From positions 52,100 through 116,099 of the forward strand of contig JBEKEM010000011.1 in assembly GCA_050013835.1 (NCBI GenBank): a stretch of DNA of 64,000 nt, written 5' to 3'. A program made the position numbers and the translations under genes. The stretch comes from Bog-793 sp050013835 (GTDB lineage: Bacteria > Actinomycetota > Acidimicrobiia > Acidimicrobiales > Bog-793). Shown one piece after another: positions 24,770 through 33,666 of this stretch (position 1 is the stretch's first letter; every line of letters begins with the position of its first letter). A model generated the notes under the pieces. It searched no databases. It was not told the DNA's origin and saw only the letters and a program-made list of their open reading frames with translations.

Positions 24770-26511
24770 TCGATGGAAACGAGGTACGGGTAGAGGGGCT
24801 GGCCGCCGTGGTGCAGCTCGACCGTGATCTCGGGGTGCACGCCGCGCAGCCACTCCGTCACGGCACGCGTCTCGGCGGCGGTCGACCCCTCCCCCTGCAC
24901 GAGGGTGACGATCTCGTGCCCCGGCTCGAGGAGCGCGGTCAGCAGCCCGATGGTGGCGTCGGCGAGACCCTTCCCGACCGACTCGATCCCCGAGGGCGAG
25001 AGTCCTATGAAGTCGCCGACCTCGACCTCGCCGGCGGCGCAGGTCGTGGCCCGCACGGCGCGGGTAACCTCGGCGGCGACGATCCGGTGGGTCGCCTCCT
25101 CCATCAACCGGGCGTTGTCCTCTCCCGACGAGGACGGGTCGTACTCGAGCAGCGCGGCGAAGCCCTCCTGCACCGCGCGGGTCGGCACGACGAAGACCCG
25201 CTTGGAGGTGAGCCCGGCGGCCTGCCGGGCGACCGGCACGATGTTGGAGTTGTTCGGCAGGACGATGACCTGCTCGGCCGGTGTCGACTCGATGACCTCG
25301 AGGATGTCAGCGGTCGAGGGGTTCATCGACTGGCCCCCGGCGACGAGGTGGCTGGCGCCGAGCGAGTAGAAGATCCGTTGGATCCCGTCGCCGCTTCCGA
25401 CGGCGACGACGGCGGTGACCGGGACCTCGTCGCCCCGCGGCGGTGGCGACGGTTGCTGGGCCGCCTCGCGCACCCAGCGCTCCTCCTCCACCTGCTCGGC
25501 GAGGTCGGTGACCCGGATCTCGCGCGGCCGCCCGGCGTCGAGGGCAGCCTCGATCGCCGCGCCGACGTCGTCGGTGTGGATATGGCAGTTCCACAGGCCG
25601 TCGCCGCCGACGACGACGATCGAGTCGCCGACGCCGGCCCAGACGTCCCGGAACGCCGGGACGAGCTCGTCCGGGGCGGCGAGGAAGTACATCACCTCGT
25701 AGCGGGGCGACGGCCCCTCCCCCCGGGCGCCTGCTGACGCTCCCCGCGGCGCCGCGAGGGTCCCGCCGGCGACGAGCCGGGCGACCTCGGCAGGCAGCTC
25801 GAGCTCGTCCGGCATCGGGCGGGAGTCCGCCACGTTGAGCAGGGCGTCGTAGAGGAGGACGAGTCCGGCGCCGCCGGCGTCGACGACGCCAGCCTCGGCG
25901 AGCACCGCGAGCAGCTCCGGTGTCTCCCACAGCGCCTCGACGGCGGCGGTGCGGGCCGCGTCGAGCACGCCGACGAGATCGGCCCGCCCGTCGACGGCCG
26001 CCCGGGCCGCGTCGGCGGCACGGGCGGCGACCGTGAGGATCGTCCCCTCCGCAGGACGGAGCACGGCCTCGCGGGCCGAACGGCTCCCGGAGCCGAACGC
26101 CGCGGCCAGGTCCGCCCCGCCGGCACCGGCGAGCGGAGCGAAGGTCGTCGCGATCCCTCGCAGCACCTGACAGAGGATGACCCCGGAGTTGCCCCGCGCC
26201 CCCATCAGCGAGCCGTGGGCGATGGCAGCGCACACGCCGACCATCCCGGGTGGGGCGCCGGCTTCGCCGTCGGCGGAGCCGTGCTCGGCGATCTCGCGCG
26301 CCACGGCGTCCATCGTGAGGAGCATGTTCGTCCCCGTGTCGCCGTCGGGGACGGGGTAGACGTTCAGGCGGTTCAGCGTCGCCTGGTGCACCCCCAACGC
26401 GTCACGGAAGACGAGCATCGCCGAGACGATCTCGGCCGGCCCGAGCACGCCCGTCCCGACCGGCGTCGCGTCGGCGCTGCCTTCTGGCGCGGCGTGTCGG
26501 TTCATCGACAA
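24766..26511 (-). CDS. DAK2-domain protein of the YloV/FakA family
   Basis: 581 residues. N-terminal kinase domain with LNVYPVPDGDTGTNML (Mg-ADP-binding aspartates) and SLMGARGNSGVILCQ, as in dihydroxyacetone kinase DhaL; the C-terminal half (about 290-581) is the DAK1-like domain with VVAVGSGDGIQRIF, IVLPNNSNIV and GLSPSGIESVGKG. In Firmicutes FakA phosphorylates fatty acids held by FakB. No DegV/FakB gene is seen here, so the lipid substrate is unproven. The position before recG is conserved in many Gram-positive bacteria. It diverges from rpmB. Confidence 0.87.
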   Translation of the reverse strand: MSMNRHAAPEGSADATPVGTGVLGPAEIVSAMLVFRDALGVHQATLNRLNVYPVPDGDTGTNMLLTMDAVAREIAEHGSADGEAGAPPGMVGVCAAIAHGSLMGARGNSGVILCQVLRGIATTFAPLAGAGGADLAAAFGSGSRSAREAVLRPAEGTILTVAARAADAARAAVDGRADLVGVLDAARTAAVEALWETPELLAVLAEAGVVDAGGAGLVLLYDALLNVADSRPMPDELELPAEVARLVAGGTLAAPRGASAGARGEGPSPRYEVMYFLAAPDELVPAFRDVWAGVGDSIVVVGGDGLWNCHIHTDDVGAAIEAALDAGRPREIRVTDLAEQVEEERWVREAAQQPSPPPRGDEVPVTAVVAVGSGDGIQRIFYSLGASHLVAGGQSMNPSTADILEVIESTPAEQVIVLPNNSNIVPVARQAAGLTSKRVFVVPTRAVQEGFAALLEYDPSSSGEDNARLMEEATHRIVAAEVTRAVRATTCAAGEVEVGDFIGLSPSGIESVGKGLADATIGLLTALLEPGHEIVTLVQGEGSTAAETRAVTEWLRGVHPEITVELHHGGQPLYPYLVSIE

Positions 26512-26655
26512 GCGACGCGCGTCGGGGAGCCCGCGTGCGACCTCATTGGCGAGGATGGTAACCTCACCCGCTGGTCCCCGGGCTAGTTCGCGCCGTCACA
26601 CGCGAGCGATAGCCCGGCTCCGATTCCGAAACCGAGTGCGAGGTGGTTCGTCGTC

Positions 26656-26874
26656 GTGGCTGCGGTCTGTGAGGTGTGCGGCAAGTCGCCGAGCTTCGGG
26701 ATGAACGTCTCGCACTCGCACCGCCGGACCAAGCGCCGGTGGGATCCGAACATCCAGCGCGTGCGCGTTCTCGTCGACGGCACGCCTCGCCGGCTCCACG
26801 TCTGCACCTCGTGCATCCGCGCCGGGCGCATCGTGAAGGCGACCCGCCGCCGGCACGCCCCGCTCCCCTCGTAG
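26656..26874 (+). CDS. rpmB: 50S ribosomal protein L28
   Basis: 72 residues, GTG start. The L28 sequence is clear: VCEVCGKSPSFGMNVSHSHRRTKRRW, then NIQRVRV and a C-terminal CTSCIRAG.I.K. Two CxxC pairs (C5/C8 and VCTSC near residue 50) suggest a zinc-binding form. It faces the DAK2 gene across 144 nt, the usual rpmB-yloV-recG neighbourhood. Confidence 0.95.
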   Translation: MAAVCEVCGKSPSFGMNVSHSHRRTKRRWDPNIQRVRVLVDGTPRRLHVCTSCIRAGRIVKATRRRHAPLPS

Positions 26875-26893
26875 CCGCGCCGCATTCCGCGGC
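26874..26893. terminator. weak hairpin between rpmB and thiL
   Basis: GCCGCG at 26874-26879 can pair with CGCGGC at 26888-26893 around an 8-nt loop, in the 40-nt gap between the convergent rpmB and thiL genes. The stem is only 6 bp, begins on the last base of the rpmB stop codon and has no T-tract, so the call is tentative. Confidence 0.3.
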
Positions 26894-26914
26894 CGTCGAC
26901 CGCCGGCGGCACCC

Positions 26915-27841
26915 TCAGCCCATCCGGTGCTCGTATCCGGCCGAGGCGAGCGTCTCGCCGCGGAGGCGGAATGCCGCCCGGTCCGCTGTCGTCCTGCCGA
27001 CCCGGAGCGGTGCCCGCAAACCCTCGCCGGCGAAGGCCTTCTCGAGGCGCGCCGCGTCCGGGACGGTGAAGACGAGCTCGTAGTCCTCCCCGCCGCCGAG
27101 GGCCTCGTCGCGCGTCGCCCCCGACGCGACGGGGAGGTCGTCGAGCTCGACGCCCACGCCGGAGGCCGCGGTGAGCCGCCAAAGGTCGATGCCGAGCCCG
27201 TCCGAGATGTCGATCATCGCCCGCGCCCCGGCGGCGGCGGCGGCCGCGCCCTCGGCGAGACGGGGAATCGGCCGCAGGAAGGCGGTGACGCAGGACGAAC
27301 GGGCGGACGGGTCCGCGCGCAGCTCGCGCAGCCCCGCCGCCGCGCCCCCGAGCGGGCCGGTGACGTAGACCGCCTCTCCCGGACCCGCCCCGCTGCGCAA
27401 AACCGGGCCAGTGCCGGCGGCTTCGCCGAGGATGGCGACGGACAGGTTCAGCACGGCGGAGTCCGAGAGGTCGCCGCCGACGACGGGGCAGTCGAAACGC
27501 CGCGACGCCTCGAGCAGCCCTTCGTAGATCTCGGCGAGTTCTGCTAGTTCGGCGCCGGCGACGGCGACGACGGCCGCACGGGGCCGCCCGCCCATCGCCG
27601 CGATGTCGCTCAGATTCTGGACCAGGACCCGCCAGCCGACGTCGGCGAGGGTCCCGTGGCGCCGGTCGAAGTGGACGTTCTCGGCCGCGAGGTCGGTCGC
27701 GAAGAGCACGCGGGCCGGGACCGGCCCGAGCACGGCACAGTCGTCACCGATCCAGACCTCGTCGCCTGCCGGCGGGCCGACGAGGGACGAGAGGAGCTCG
27801 ATTGCCTCGAGCTCGCGGGGCCGTCCCGCCGCCCGGCTCAC
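26915..27841 (-). CDS. thiL: thiamine-monophosphate kinase
   Basis: 308 residues from GTG at 27841; the frame stays open to 27937 but the conserved protein starts near ELEAIELLSSL. Motifs: WIGDDCAVLGP (Mg/ATP-binding aspartates), FATDLAAENVHFD, VQNLSDIAAMGGRPRAA, VGGDLSDS and MIDISDGLGIDLWR, then GGGEDYELVFT. It makes thiamine pyrophosphate from TMP. No other thi gene is nearby. It lies 70 nt after the MFS gene on the same strand. Confidence 0.93.
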   Translation of the reverse strand: MSRAAGRPRELEAIELLSSLVGPPAGDEVWIGDDCAVLGPVPARVLFATDLAAENVHFDRRHGTLADVGWRVLVQNLSDIAAMGGRPRAAVVAVAGAELAELAEIYEGLLEASRRFDCPVVGGDLSDSAVLNLSVAILGEAAGTGPVLRSGAGPGEAVYVTGPLGGAAAGLRELRADPSARSSCVTAFLRPIPRLAEGAAAAAAGARAMIDISDGLGIDLWRLTAASGVGVELDDLPVASGATRDEALGGGEDYELVFTVPDAARLEKAFAGEGLRAPLRVGRTTADRAAFRLRGETLASAGYEHRMG

Positions 27842-27911
27842 GGACGCACCCGGGCACTGCCCCGCCGACACGGCGAAGGCGACCGGTCCGCCACCACGTA
27901 AGGCGGCTCCA

Positions 27912-29261
27912 TCAGGCGATCTCCGCCCGCCCGGCAAGGTGCTGGCGGGACAGCTGGCGGCGCATCGCGCCCCCGAACGTGGCGTACGAGATGCAGGCGG
28001 CGGCGCACGCCAGCGCCACGACGACGTCGCCGAGCTTCAGCGGGAAGGGGACGACGACGGCGAGCACGGCGGCGAGGACCCAGGTCAGCTGGAGGCGCGT
28101 CTCCAACCGGCCGAACGCCCGTCCGAGCAGCGCCGGCGGGACGTTGCGCTGCACGATCGAGTCGAGGGCGGGCTTCGCGCTCGTCGGCCCGACGCCGACG
28201 ACGAAGGTCAGCATCACCTGGGCCCACAGCCCCCCGACGATTGCCGTCGCCACCGAGCCGACGACGATCGAGGCGAGCGCCCCGATGATGATCTGGCGCT
28301 CCGTCAGATAGCGACGCAGCCGCGGCACGACGATCGAGCCGAGCAGCGACCCGGCCCCGCTCGCCACGAGGAGGACGCCGAACCACCACGTCGCGGCGTG
28401 CACGCGACGCAGCCCGAACGCCAGGAAGAACTCGACGAAACCGACCGTCGCCCGCGCGATCGACATCGCGGCGATGGCGGCGAGCACCTCCGGCGGGTAC
28501 AGCGGCAAGCCGAGAAGGCTGCGGTGCTGGCGGACCTCGGCGTAGCGGGCCAGGGCGACGCGGGGATTCTCCTCGGGACCGCCCGACACGAGTTCCGGGG
28601 CCGGGGCCGCGACGGCGACACGGTGCGACGGCCGCGGCAGGCGCAGGGACACGGCAGTGCCGAAGGCGAACACAACGGTTCCGAGAAGGAGCGCCCATTG
28701 CGGGCCGATCTTCAGGAACCCGACGGCGAGCGGCGCCGTCGCGAACCCCGCAAGCGAGGCGAGCACGGCAAGCTTGGCGTTCGCGCTGGCAAGGTCGTCA
28801 CCGACGGCGGCCATCTCCGGGACGAGGGCGGCGCGGGCGACGAGGTAGAGCTTTCCGAGGACGAGCACGCCGAAGGCCTCGGGGAACAAAAACAGTCCGT
28901 GGACATCGCGCGCCATCAGAAGGCACAGCACGGCCGAACCGATGTTCGCGATCGCGACGCTCGTGCGGCGAGCCTCCCGGCCGCGGTCAAGAAGCGGGCT
29001 GAGCGCCGGCCCGACGAGCGCGAAGGGCGCGATCGTGAGCAGCAGGTAGAGCAGCACCTTGCCCTCGGCGGCGCTGGCCGAGATCGAGAAGAAGAGCGAG
29101 CCCGCCAGCGACACCGCGACGCAGGTCGCGCCGGCCGCCTGGACCGTGTGGACGAGCGCGAGGCGACCGAAGGGCTGGGACTGGTCCAGGAGACCCCGGA
29201 CGGCGGCCCGGATCTCCCTCCCGGCCCGGGCGATCGCCTTCGGCTCAGCCATGCCGGCCAT
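27912..29261 (-). CDS. MFS-type transporter-like membrane protein
   Basis: 449 residues with about 10-12 hydrophobic segments spread over the whole length, for example VAVSLAGSLFFSI, VLLYLLLTIAPFALVGP and ALVPEMAAV; LSPLLDRGREARR resembles the loop 2-3 motif of the major facilitator superfamily. It lacks a strong drug-efflux signature and the substrate is unknown. It starts 32 nt after sufC and may be co-transcribed with the SUF genes. ATG at 29252 is an alternative start. Confidence 0.75.
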   Translation of the reverse strand: MAGMAEPKAIARAGREIRAAVRGLLDQSQPFGRLALVHTVQAAGATCVAVSLAGSLFFSISASAAEGKVLLYLLLTIAPFALVGPALSPLLDRGREARRTSVAIANIGSAVLCLLMARDVHGLFLFPEAFGVLVLGKLYLVARAALVPEMAAVGDDLASANAKLAVLASLAGFATAPLAVGFLKIGPQWALLLGTVVFAFGTAVSLRLPRPSHRVAVAAPAPELVSGGPEENPRVALARYAEVRQHRSLLGLPLYPPEVLAAIAAMSIARATVGFVEFFLAFGLRRVHAATWWFGVLLVASGAGSLLGSIVVPRLRRYLTERQIIIGALASIVVGSVATAIVGGLWAQVMLTFVVGVGPTSAKPALDSIVQRNVPPALLGRAFGRLETRLQLTWVLAAVLAVVVPFPLKLGDVVVALACAAACISYATFGGAMRRQLSRQHLAGRAEIA

Positions 29262-29293
29262 GGTAGGGGCGGGTCCGGTTGCCGGGCGGGTCC

Positions 29294-30079
29294 CTAACTG
29301 GCGGGCTCGGCACCGTAGCGCTGGTAACCGGTCCGCTCGAGCTCCTCGGCGAGCTCGGGCCCACCTGAATCGACGATCCGCCCCTCGTAGAGGACGTGCA
29401 CCCGGTCGGGATGCAGCTCGTCGAGCAGGCGGCTGTAGTGCGTGATCGCCAGCACGCCGAGGGGCTGCCGTCCCGGGGGAGGCCCCGCGGGCCCGGGGCG
29501 GGCGGCCCGCTCGATGCGGCGGGCGACGTCGCGGAGCGCGTCGACGTCGAGGCCCGAGTCGAGCTCGTCAAGGATGGCGATCACCGGCTCGAGCACGGCG
29601 AGCTGGAGCGTCTCGAGCCGCTTCTTCTCCCCTCCGGAGGCGTCGACGTTCAAGGACCGTGCGATGAACTCGTCCGCCAGCCCGATCTCGGTCGCCTCGG
29701 CCACGAGGCGGTCCCCGAGGGCGACGCGATCGGGTTCCGTCCCGCCGCGGCGGGCGGCGATCGCTTCGGCGAGAACCTCGAGGGCTCGGACGCCGGGCAG
29801 CTCAACGGGATACTGCGGGGCGAGGAACAGGCCCCGCGCGGCGCGCTCCCAGGTCGGAAGGGCGAGGAGATCGGTCCCGTCCAGCGTCACCGAACCACCG
29901 GTGACGGCGAAGTCCGGGTGGCCCATGAGCGCATTGCCGAGCGTGCTCTTGCCCGCCCCGTTCGGGCCCATCACGGCGTGGACCTCGCCACTTCTCACCT
30001 CGAGGTCGATGCCGCGCAGGATCTCGGCCCCGCCGACGGCGACGGTGAGCCCGGTAACGGTGAGCGTGCTCAACGACAC
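29294..30079 (-). CDS. sufC: SUF Fe-S assembly ATPase SufC
   Basis: 261 residues from GTG at 30079; TTG at 30073 has slightly better Shine-Dalgarno spacing. ABC ATPase motifs are GPNGAGKST (Walker A), Q-loop APQYPVELPG, signature ASGGEKKRLE and Walker B AILDELDSGLDVDAL, all SufC-like (the signature reads SGGEKKR, as in SufC). It drives the SufBCD scaffold. A Pro/Gly-rich insertion (about residues 205-215, RPGPAGPPPGRQP) before the H-loop segment is unusual. Confidence 0.95.
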   Translation of the reverse strand: MSLSTLTVTGLTVAVGGAEILRGIDLEVRSGEVHAVMGPNGAGKSTLGNALMGHPDFAVTGGSVTLDGTDLLALPTWERAARGLFLAPQYPVELPGVRALEVLAEAIAARRGGTEPDRVALGDRLVAEATEIGLADEFIARSLNVDASGGEKKRLETLQLAVLEPVIAILDELDSGLDVDALRDVARRIERAARPGPAGPPPGRQPLGVLAITHYSRLLDELHPDRVHVLYEGRIVDSGGPELAEELERTGYQRYGAEPAS

Positions 30080-30101
30080 TCCCCGACTCTCACCTGCGCC
30101 G

Positions 30102-30431
30102 TCACGGCAGCACGACCGAGACATCGTCATTGTCGACGGCGACCTCGTACACGGCGACGGGTCGCGTCGCCGGCAGCGTTAGCGGCTCGCCGGTCACCAG
30201 CGAGAACAGGCTGCCGTGCTTCCAGCACTCGACCTCGGCGCGCTCGGCGTCGACCTCACCCTCGGCGAGCGAGTAGTCCTCATGGCTGCACGTGTCGGCG
30301 ACGGCGTGGAACCCGTCAGCGCAGTGCACGAGGCAGATGGCGACGCCGTCGACGACGAACCGGCGCGCCGCCCCTGTCGCGACGTCCGCGGCGTCGCAGA
30401 GGTGGAGCACTCTGGGTTCGGGAGCGCTCAT
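30102..30431 (-). CDS. Rieske 2Fe-2S ferredoxin of the SUF operon
   Basis: 109 residues. CSHEDYSL and CWKHGSLF give the Cys-x-His and Cys-x-x-His pairs that bind a Rieske-type 2Fe-2S cluster; LVHCADGFHAVADTC precedes them. Small Rieske proteins of this type sit between sufD and sufC in many actinobacteria. Its ATG overlaps the sufD stop as ATGA. It probably donates electrons or acts as an Fe-S acceptor in assembly; this role is inferred from position. Confidence 0.9.
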   Translation of the reverse strand: MSAPEPRVLHLCDAADVATGAARRFVVDGVAICLVHCADGFHAVADTCSHEDYSLAEGEVDAERAEVECWKHGSLFSLVTGEPLTLPATRPVAVYEVAVDNDDVSVVLP

Positions 30432-31747
30432 CGCGCGCCGTTCCCCGCCGCGGCGGCACGGTCCTCGCGGGACAGGCGCCCGGCGACGACACCCCGCAGG
30501 TACTGCGCGACACCGGGCTCTGGGGCCCGTCCCAGCAGGTCGTCGAAGAAGCCGAGCAGGATAAGCCTCTCGGCGACGTGGGGGGGCACGCCGCGAGACT
30601 CGACGTAGAAGCGCTGGGCACGGTCGATAGGACCGACGGCCGAGGCGTGGCTGCAGCGCACGTCGTTCTCTTCGATGTCGAGATTCGGCACGCTATCGGC
30701 GTGGGCACCGTCCGAAAGCACGAGATTGCGGTTCGTCTGGGCGGCGTTGGACTTGCGCGCCCCTTTGTGGATGCGGATGAGCCCGCTGTAAACCGAGCGC
30801 GCCGAGTCGTCGACCGCCCCCTTGAAGATCAGGTTCGATCTCGTGCGGGGGGCGGCGTGTTCCTGGAAGGTCCGCATGTCCTGGACCTGGGTCCCGTCAC
30901 CGAGGTAGGCCGCGAGCAGCTCGCTCGACGCGGCCTCGCCCCCCAGGGTCGAGCGCGTGCACAGTCGCGCGTAGTCGCCACCCAAGGCGGCTGAGAAGGA
31001 CCGCAGTGAGCCGTCGCGCTCGATCCGGCTCGCCACGTAGCCGAGCTGCCAAGCGGACCGGTCCAACTCCTGGATCGAGTGGTAGGCGAGGTGGGCGTCG
31101 GCCGCCAGCTCGAGCTCGGCGACCGGGCAGACGAGGGCGGCGCCGGTGTCGGAGACGAGCTGCTCGACGACGCTCGCGGTCGCCCCCTCACCGAGGGCGA
31201 CGAAGGTCCGGGGGAAGACCGCCACCGGTCGGGCGTGGACGCCGAGCTGGTGGACGATGACGATCGGACCGGCGACGTGCACCCCCGGCGGCACGACGAC
31301 GACGACGGCATCGGGCCCGAAGCCGGCCGCCATCAGCGTGAAGGCGTCCTCGGCAGCCGCGACGACGGACCCGAAACCCTCCGGCGCGCACGCCAGCCCG
31401 GCGGCGGCGGACACCGACAGTCCGGAGGCCCCGGCCCCTGGGTCGAGGAGAACCGAGACGACGAAGCCGTCGCGTGTGTGCACGAGGGCCGCCGGTTCTG
31501 CCAGTCCCGAGAGCAGACCTGCGGACGAGCGCCCCGGAACGGACTCGTTCGGGCCCGGTCCGACGGCGACGGGGTCGAACGCGGCAAGGTCGAGGGAGCC
31601 GATCCGCCCGTAACGCCAGTCCTCCTCGGCCTCGGTCGGCAGGACGGAAGCGGTGAAGCGTTGGGCGGCGTCAACCCGGTGGCGGCACAGCCAGTCGGGT
31701 CCTGGGATCGAACGGGCGAGTTCAGGGGTAAATCGGTGCTCGCTCAG
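30428..31747 (-). CDS. sufD: SUF scaffold protein SufD, probable CTG start
   Basis: 439 residues if started at CTG 31747. The N-terminus then reads FTPELARSIPGPDWLCRHR and later LPTEAEEDWRYGRIGSLDL, the typical SufD start; the beta-helix core follows (RSNLIFKGAVDDSARSVYSG, QTNRNLVLSDGAHADSVPNLDIEENDVRCSHASAVGPI). The first ATG/GTG/TTG in frame is GTG 31483, about 88 codons too late, and an in-frame TGA lies 15 nt before the CTG. CTG overlaps the upstream stop as CTGA. SufD works with SufB and SufC. Confidence 0.94.
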   Translation of the reverse strand: MSEHRFTPELARSIPGPDWLCRHRVDAAQRFTASVLPTEAEEDWRYGRIGSLDLAAFDPVAVGPGPNESVPGRSSAGLLSGLAEPAALVHTRDGFVVSVLLDPGAGASGLSVSAAAGLACAPEGFGSVVAAAEDAFTLMAAGFGPDAVVVVVPPGVHVAGPIVIVHQLGVHARPVAVFPRTFVALGEGATASVVEQLVSDTGAALVCPVAELELAADAHLAYHSIQELDRSAWQLGYVASRIERDGSLRSFSAALGGDYARLCTRSTLGGEAASSELLAAYLGDGTQVQDMRTFQEHAAPRTRSNLIFKGAVDDSARSVYSGLIRIHKGARKSNAAQTNRNLVLSDGAHADSVPNLDIEENDVRCSHASAVGPIDRAQRFYVESRGVPPHVAERLILLGFFDDLLGRAPEPGVAQYLRGVVAGRLSREDRAAAAGNGAR

Positions 31748-32136
31748 CGCGGGTCGCCCTCGTCACCGGCCGACTTGGGACGACGGCCGATCCTGCGCAG
31801 CGCGCGTTTCATTGCCGATCCCTGCGAGCGGCGTTCGGCACGGTCCTCATTGTCCTCCACCTCGGCCAATTCTTTCGGGGCGACGGCGTCGACGATCTCC
31901 TCGGCCGAAGCGAGCAGCCCGCTGACATCCCCTGCGGACTCCTCGGGTTCGGACTCGACCGGCGGAACGACGAGCGACCCGTGTGTCCAGGTCACGTCGG
32001 CGAGCAGGTGCTCATAGGAGGCGCAGTCCTCGGGGCAGCGCCACGGGGCCTCGGGCGCGAGGTCGAGGAGGCAGAGGCGCGCGACTTCTCCCGAGGCGTA
32101 AGTCCTCGACTGGAAGTGCTTGCAATCCTCACGCAT
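31744..32136 (-). CDS. Cys4 protein encoded between sufB and sufD
   Basis: About 130 residues from ATG at 32136; GTG at 32142 or 32169 are alternatives. The N-terminal third carries four cysteines in DCKHF...RLCLLDLAPEAPWRCPEDCASYE, a compact pattern suited to a zinc or Fe-S site. The rest is acidic and then basic (RRSQGSAMKRALRRIGRR), probably disordered. I recognise no named family. Its place inside the SUF operon, overlapping sufD, suggests a role in Fe-S assembly or delivery. Confidence 0.75.
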   Translation of the reverse strand: MREDCKHFQSRTYASGEVARLCLLDLAPEAPWRCPEDCASYEHLLADVTWTHGSLVVPPVESEPEESAGDVSGLLASAEEIVDAVAPKELAEVEDNEDRAERRSQGSAMKRALRRIGRRPKSAGDEGDPR

Positions 32137-32211
32137 GGCCACGCGCGTTCGACCTTTCGCCCTCGCCACTCAAAGGATATTGACCCGATCGGCTCGGCGC
32201 CGACGGCGCGG

Positions 32212-33606
32212 TCAGCCGACAGCGCCCTCCATCTGCAGCTCGATCAACCGACTCCACTCGACGGCGTACTCCATGGGGAGCGTCCGGGTGATCGGCTCGA
32301 TGAAGCCGTTGACGATCATTCCGGTCGCCTGACCCTCCGAGAGTCCGCGGCTCATCAGGTAGAAGAGCTGGTCGTCGCCTACTTTGGAGACCGTCGCCTC
32401 GTGGCCGATCTCGGCGTCGCGTTCGCCGACTTCCATGTAGGGCTTCGTCTCCGACACGCTGTCCTCGTCGAGGATGAGCGCGTCGCAGCGCACGAAGGAC
32501 TTGGCGTGGGTCGCGCCGGGATCGACGTGCACCTTGCCCCGATACGTCGTCGAGCCGCCGTCTTTCGAAATCGACTTCGAGATGATCGTCGACGTCGTCT
32601 CGGGGGCGCAGTGGAACATCTTCGCCCCGGTGTCCTGGATCTGGCCCGAGCCGGCGTAGGCGACCGAGAGCACCTCCCCCGAGGCCTTCGGACCCATCAG
32701 GTACACCGAGGGGTACTTCATCGTGAGGCGCGATCCGATGTTGCCGTCGATCCACTCGACGTGCGCCTCGGCCTCGGCACGGGCCCGCTTCGTGACGAGG
32801 TTGTACACGTTCGAGGACCAGTTCTGGATGGTCGTGTAGGTGATCCGGCTGCCGGGCAAGGCGACGAGCTCGACGACGGCGGAGTGCAGCGAGTCGGTCG
32901 AGTACACAGGGGCGGAACACCCCTCGACGTAGTGCACCCGCGCCCCCTCGTCAGCGATGATGAGCGTCCGCTCGAACTGGCCCATGTTCTCGGCGTTGAT
33001 GCGGAAATACGCCTGGAGAGGCATGTCGACCTCGACGCCCGGGGGGACGTAGATGAACGAGCCGCCCGACCACACCGCCGAGTTCAGCGCCGCGAACTTG
33101 TTGTCGTTCGGCGGGATGATCCGGCCGAAGTAGCGGCGAACGATCTCGGGGTACTCGCGCACGGCGGTGTCCATGTCGCAGAACAGCACGCCCAAACCGG
33201 CGAGGTCATCGCGGTTGCGGTGGTAGACGACCTCCGACTCATACTGGGCCGTCACCCCGGCGAGGTACTTGCGCTCCGCCTCGGGGATGCCGAGCTTCTC
33301 GTAGGTGTTCTTCACGGACTCGGGCAGCTGCTCCCAGGCGTCGACCTGGGTCTCGGTCGGTTTGATGTAGTAGTAGATGTCGTCGAAGTCCAGGTCGGGC
33401 ATCTTGTCCGCGAACCAGGGCATCATCGGCTTGGCGAGGAAGCGCGAGTAGCTCTTCAAGCGGAACTCGAGCATCCACTCCGGTTCCTTCTTGAGGCGCG
33501 ACATCTCGCGGATGATTTCCTCGTTGAGCCCTTTGCGCGGCTTGAACACGTAGTCCTCGACATCGCTCCATCCGAGCGTGTACTTGTCGAGGTTGAGATC
33601 CGTCAT
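32212..33606 (-). CDS. sufB: SUF scaffold protein SufB
   Basis: 464 residues from ATG at 33606 (GAAGG 9 nt upstream); ATG at 33612 is an alternative. SufB landmarks: YTLGWSDVEDYVFKPRKGLNEE, KPTETQVDAWE, NSAVWSGGSFIYVPPGVEVDMPLQAYFRIN, EGCSAPVYSTDSLHSAVVEL and the C-terminal SKVGDDQLFYLMSRGLSEGQA with the usual Cys/Glu assembly region. It is the first gene of the operon. No sufR regulator is next to it. Confidence 0.97.
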   Translation of the reverse strand: MTDLNLDKYTLGWSDVEDYVFKPRKGLNEEIIREMSRLKKEPEWMLEFRLKSYSRFLAKPMMPWFADKMPDLDFDDIYYYIKPTETQVDAWEQLPESVKNTYEKLGIPEAERKYLAGVTAQYESEVVYHRNRDDLAGLGVLFCDMDTAVREYPEIVRRYFGRIIPPNDNKFAALNSAVWSGGSFIYVPPGVEVDMPLQAYFRINAENMGQFERTLIIADEGARVHYVEGCSAPVYSTDSLHSAVVELVALPGSRITYTTIQNWSSNVYNLVTKRARAEAEAHVEWIDGNIGSRLTMKYPSVYLMGPKASGEVLSVAYAGSGQIQDTGAKMFHCAPETTSTIISKSISKDGGSTTYRGKVHVDPGATHAKSFVRCDALILDEDSVSETKPYMEVGERDAEIGHEATVSKVGDDQLFYLMSRGLSEGQATGMIVNGFIEPITRTLPMEYAVEWSRLIELQMEGAVG

Positions 33607-33666
33607 CGCCATCGGCCTTCGGGCTCCGTTCGCTCGGGACCCCGCCAACGCGGGCGGGGATTTCTC

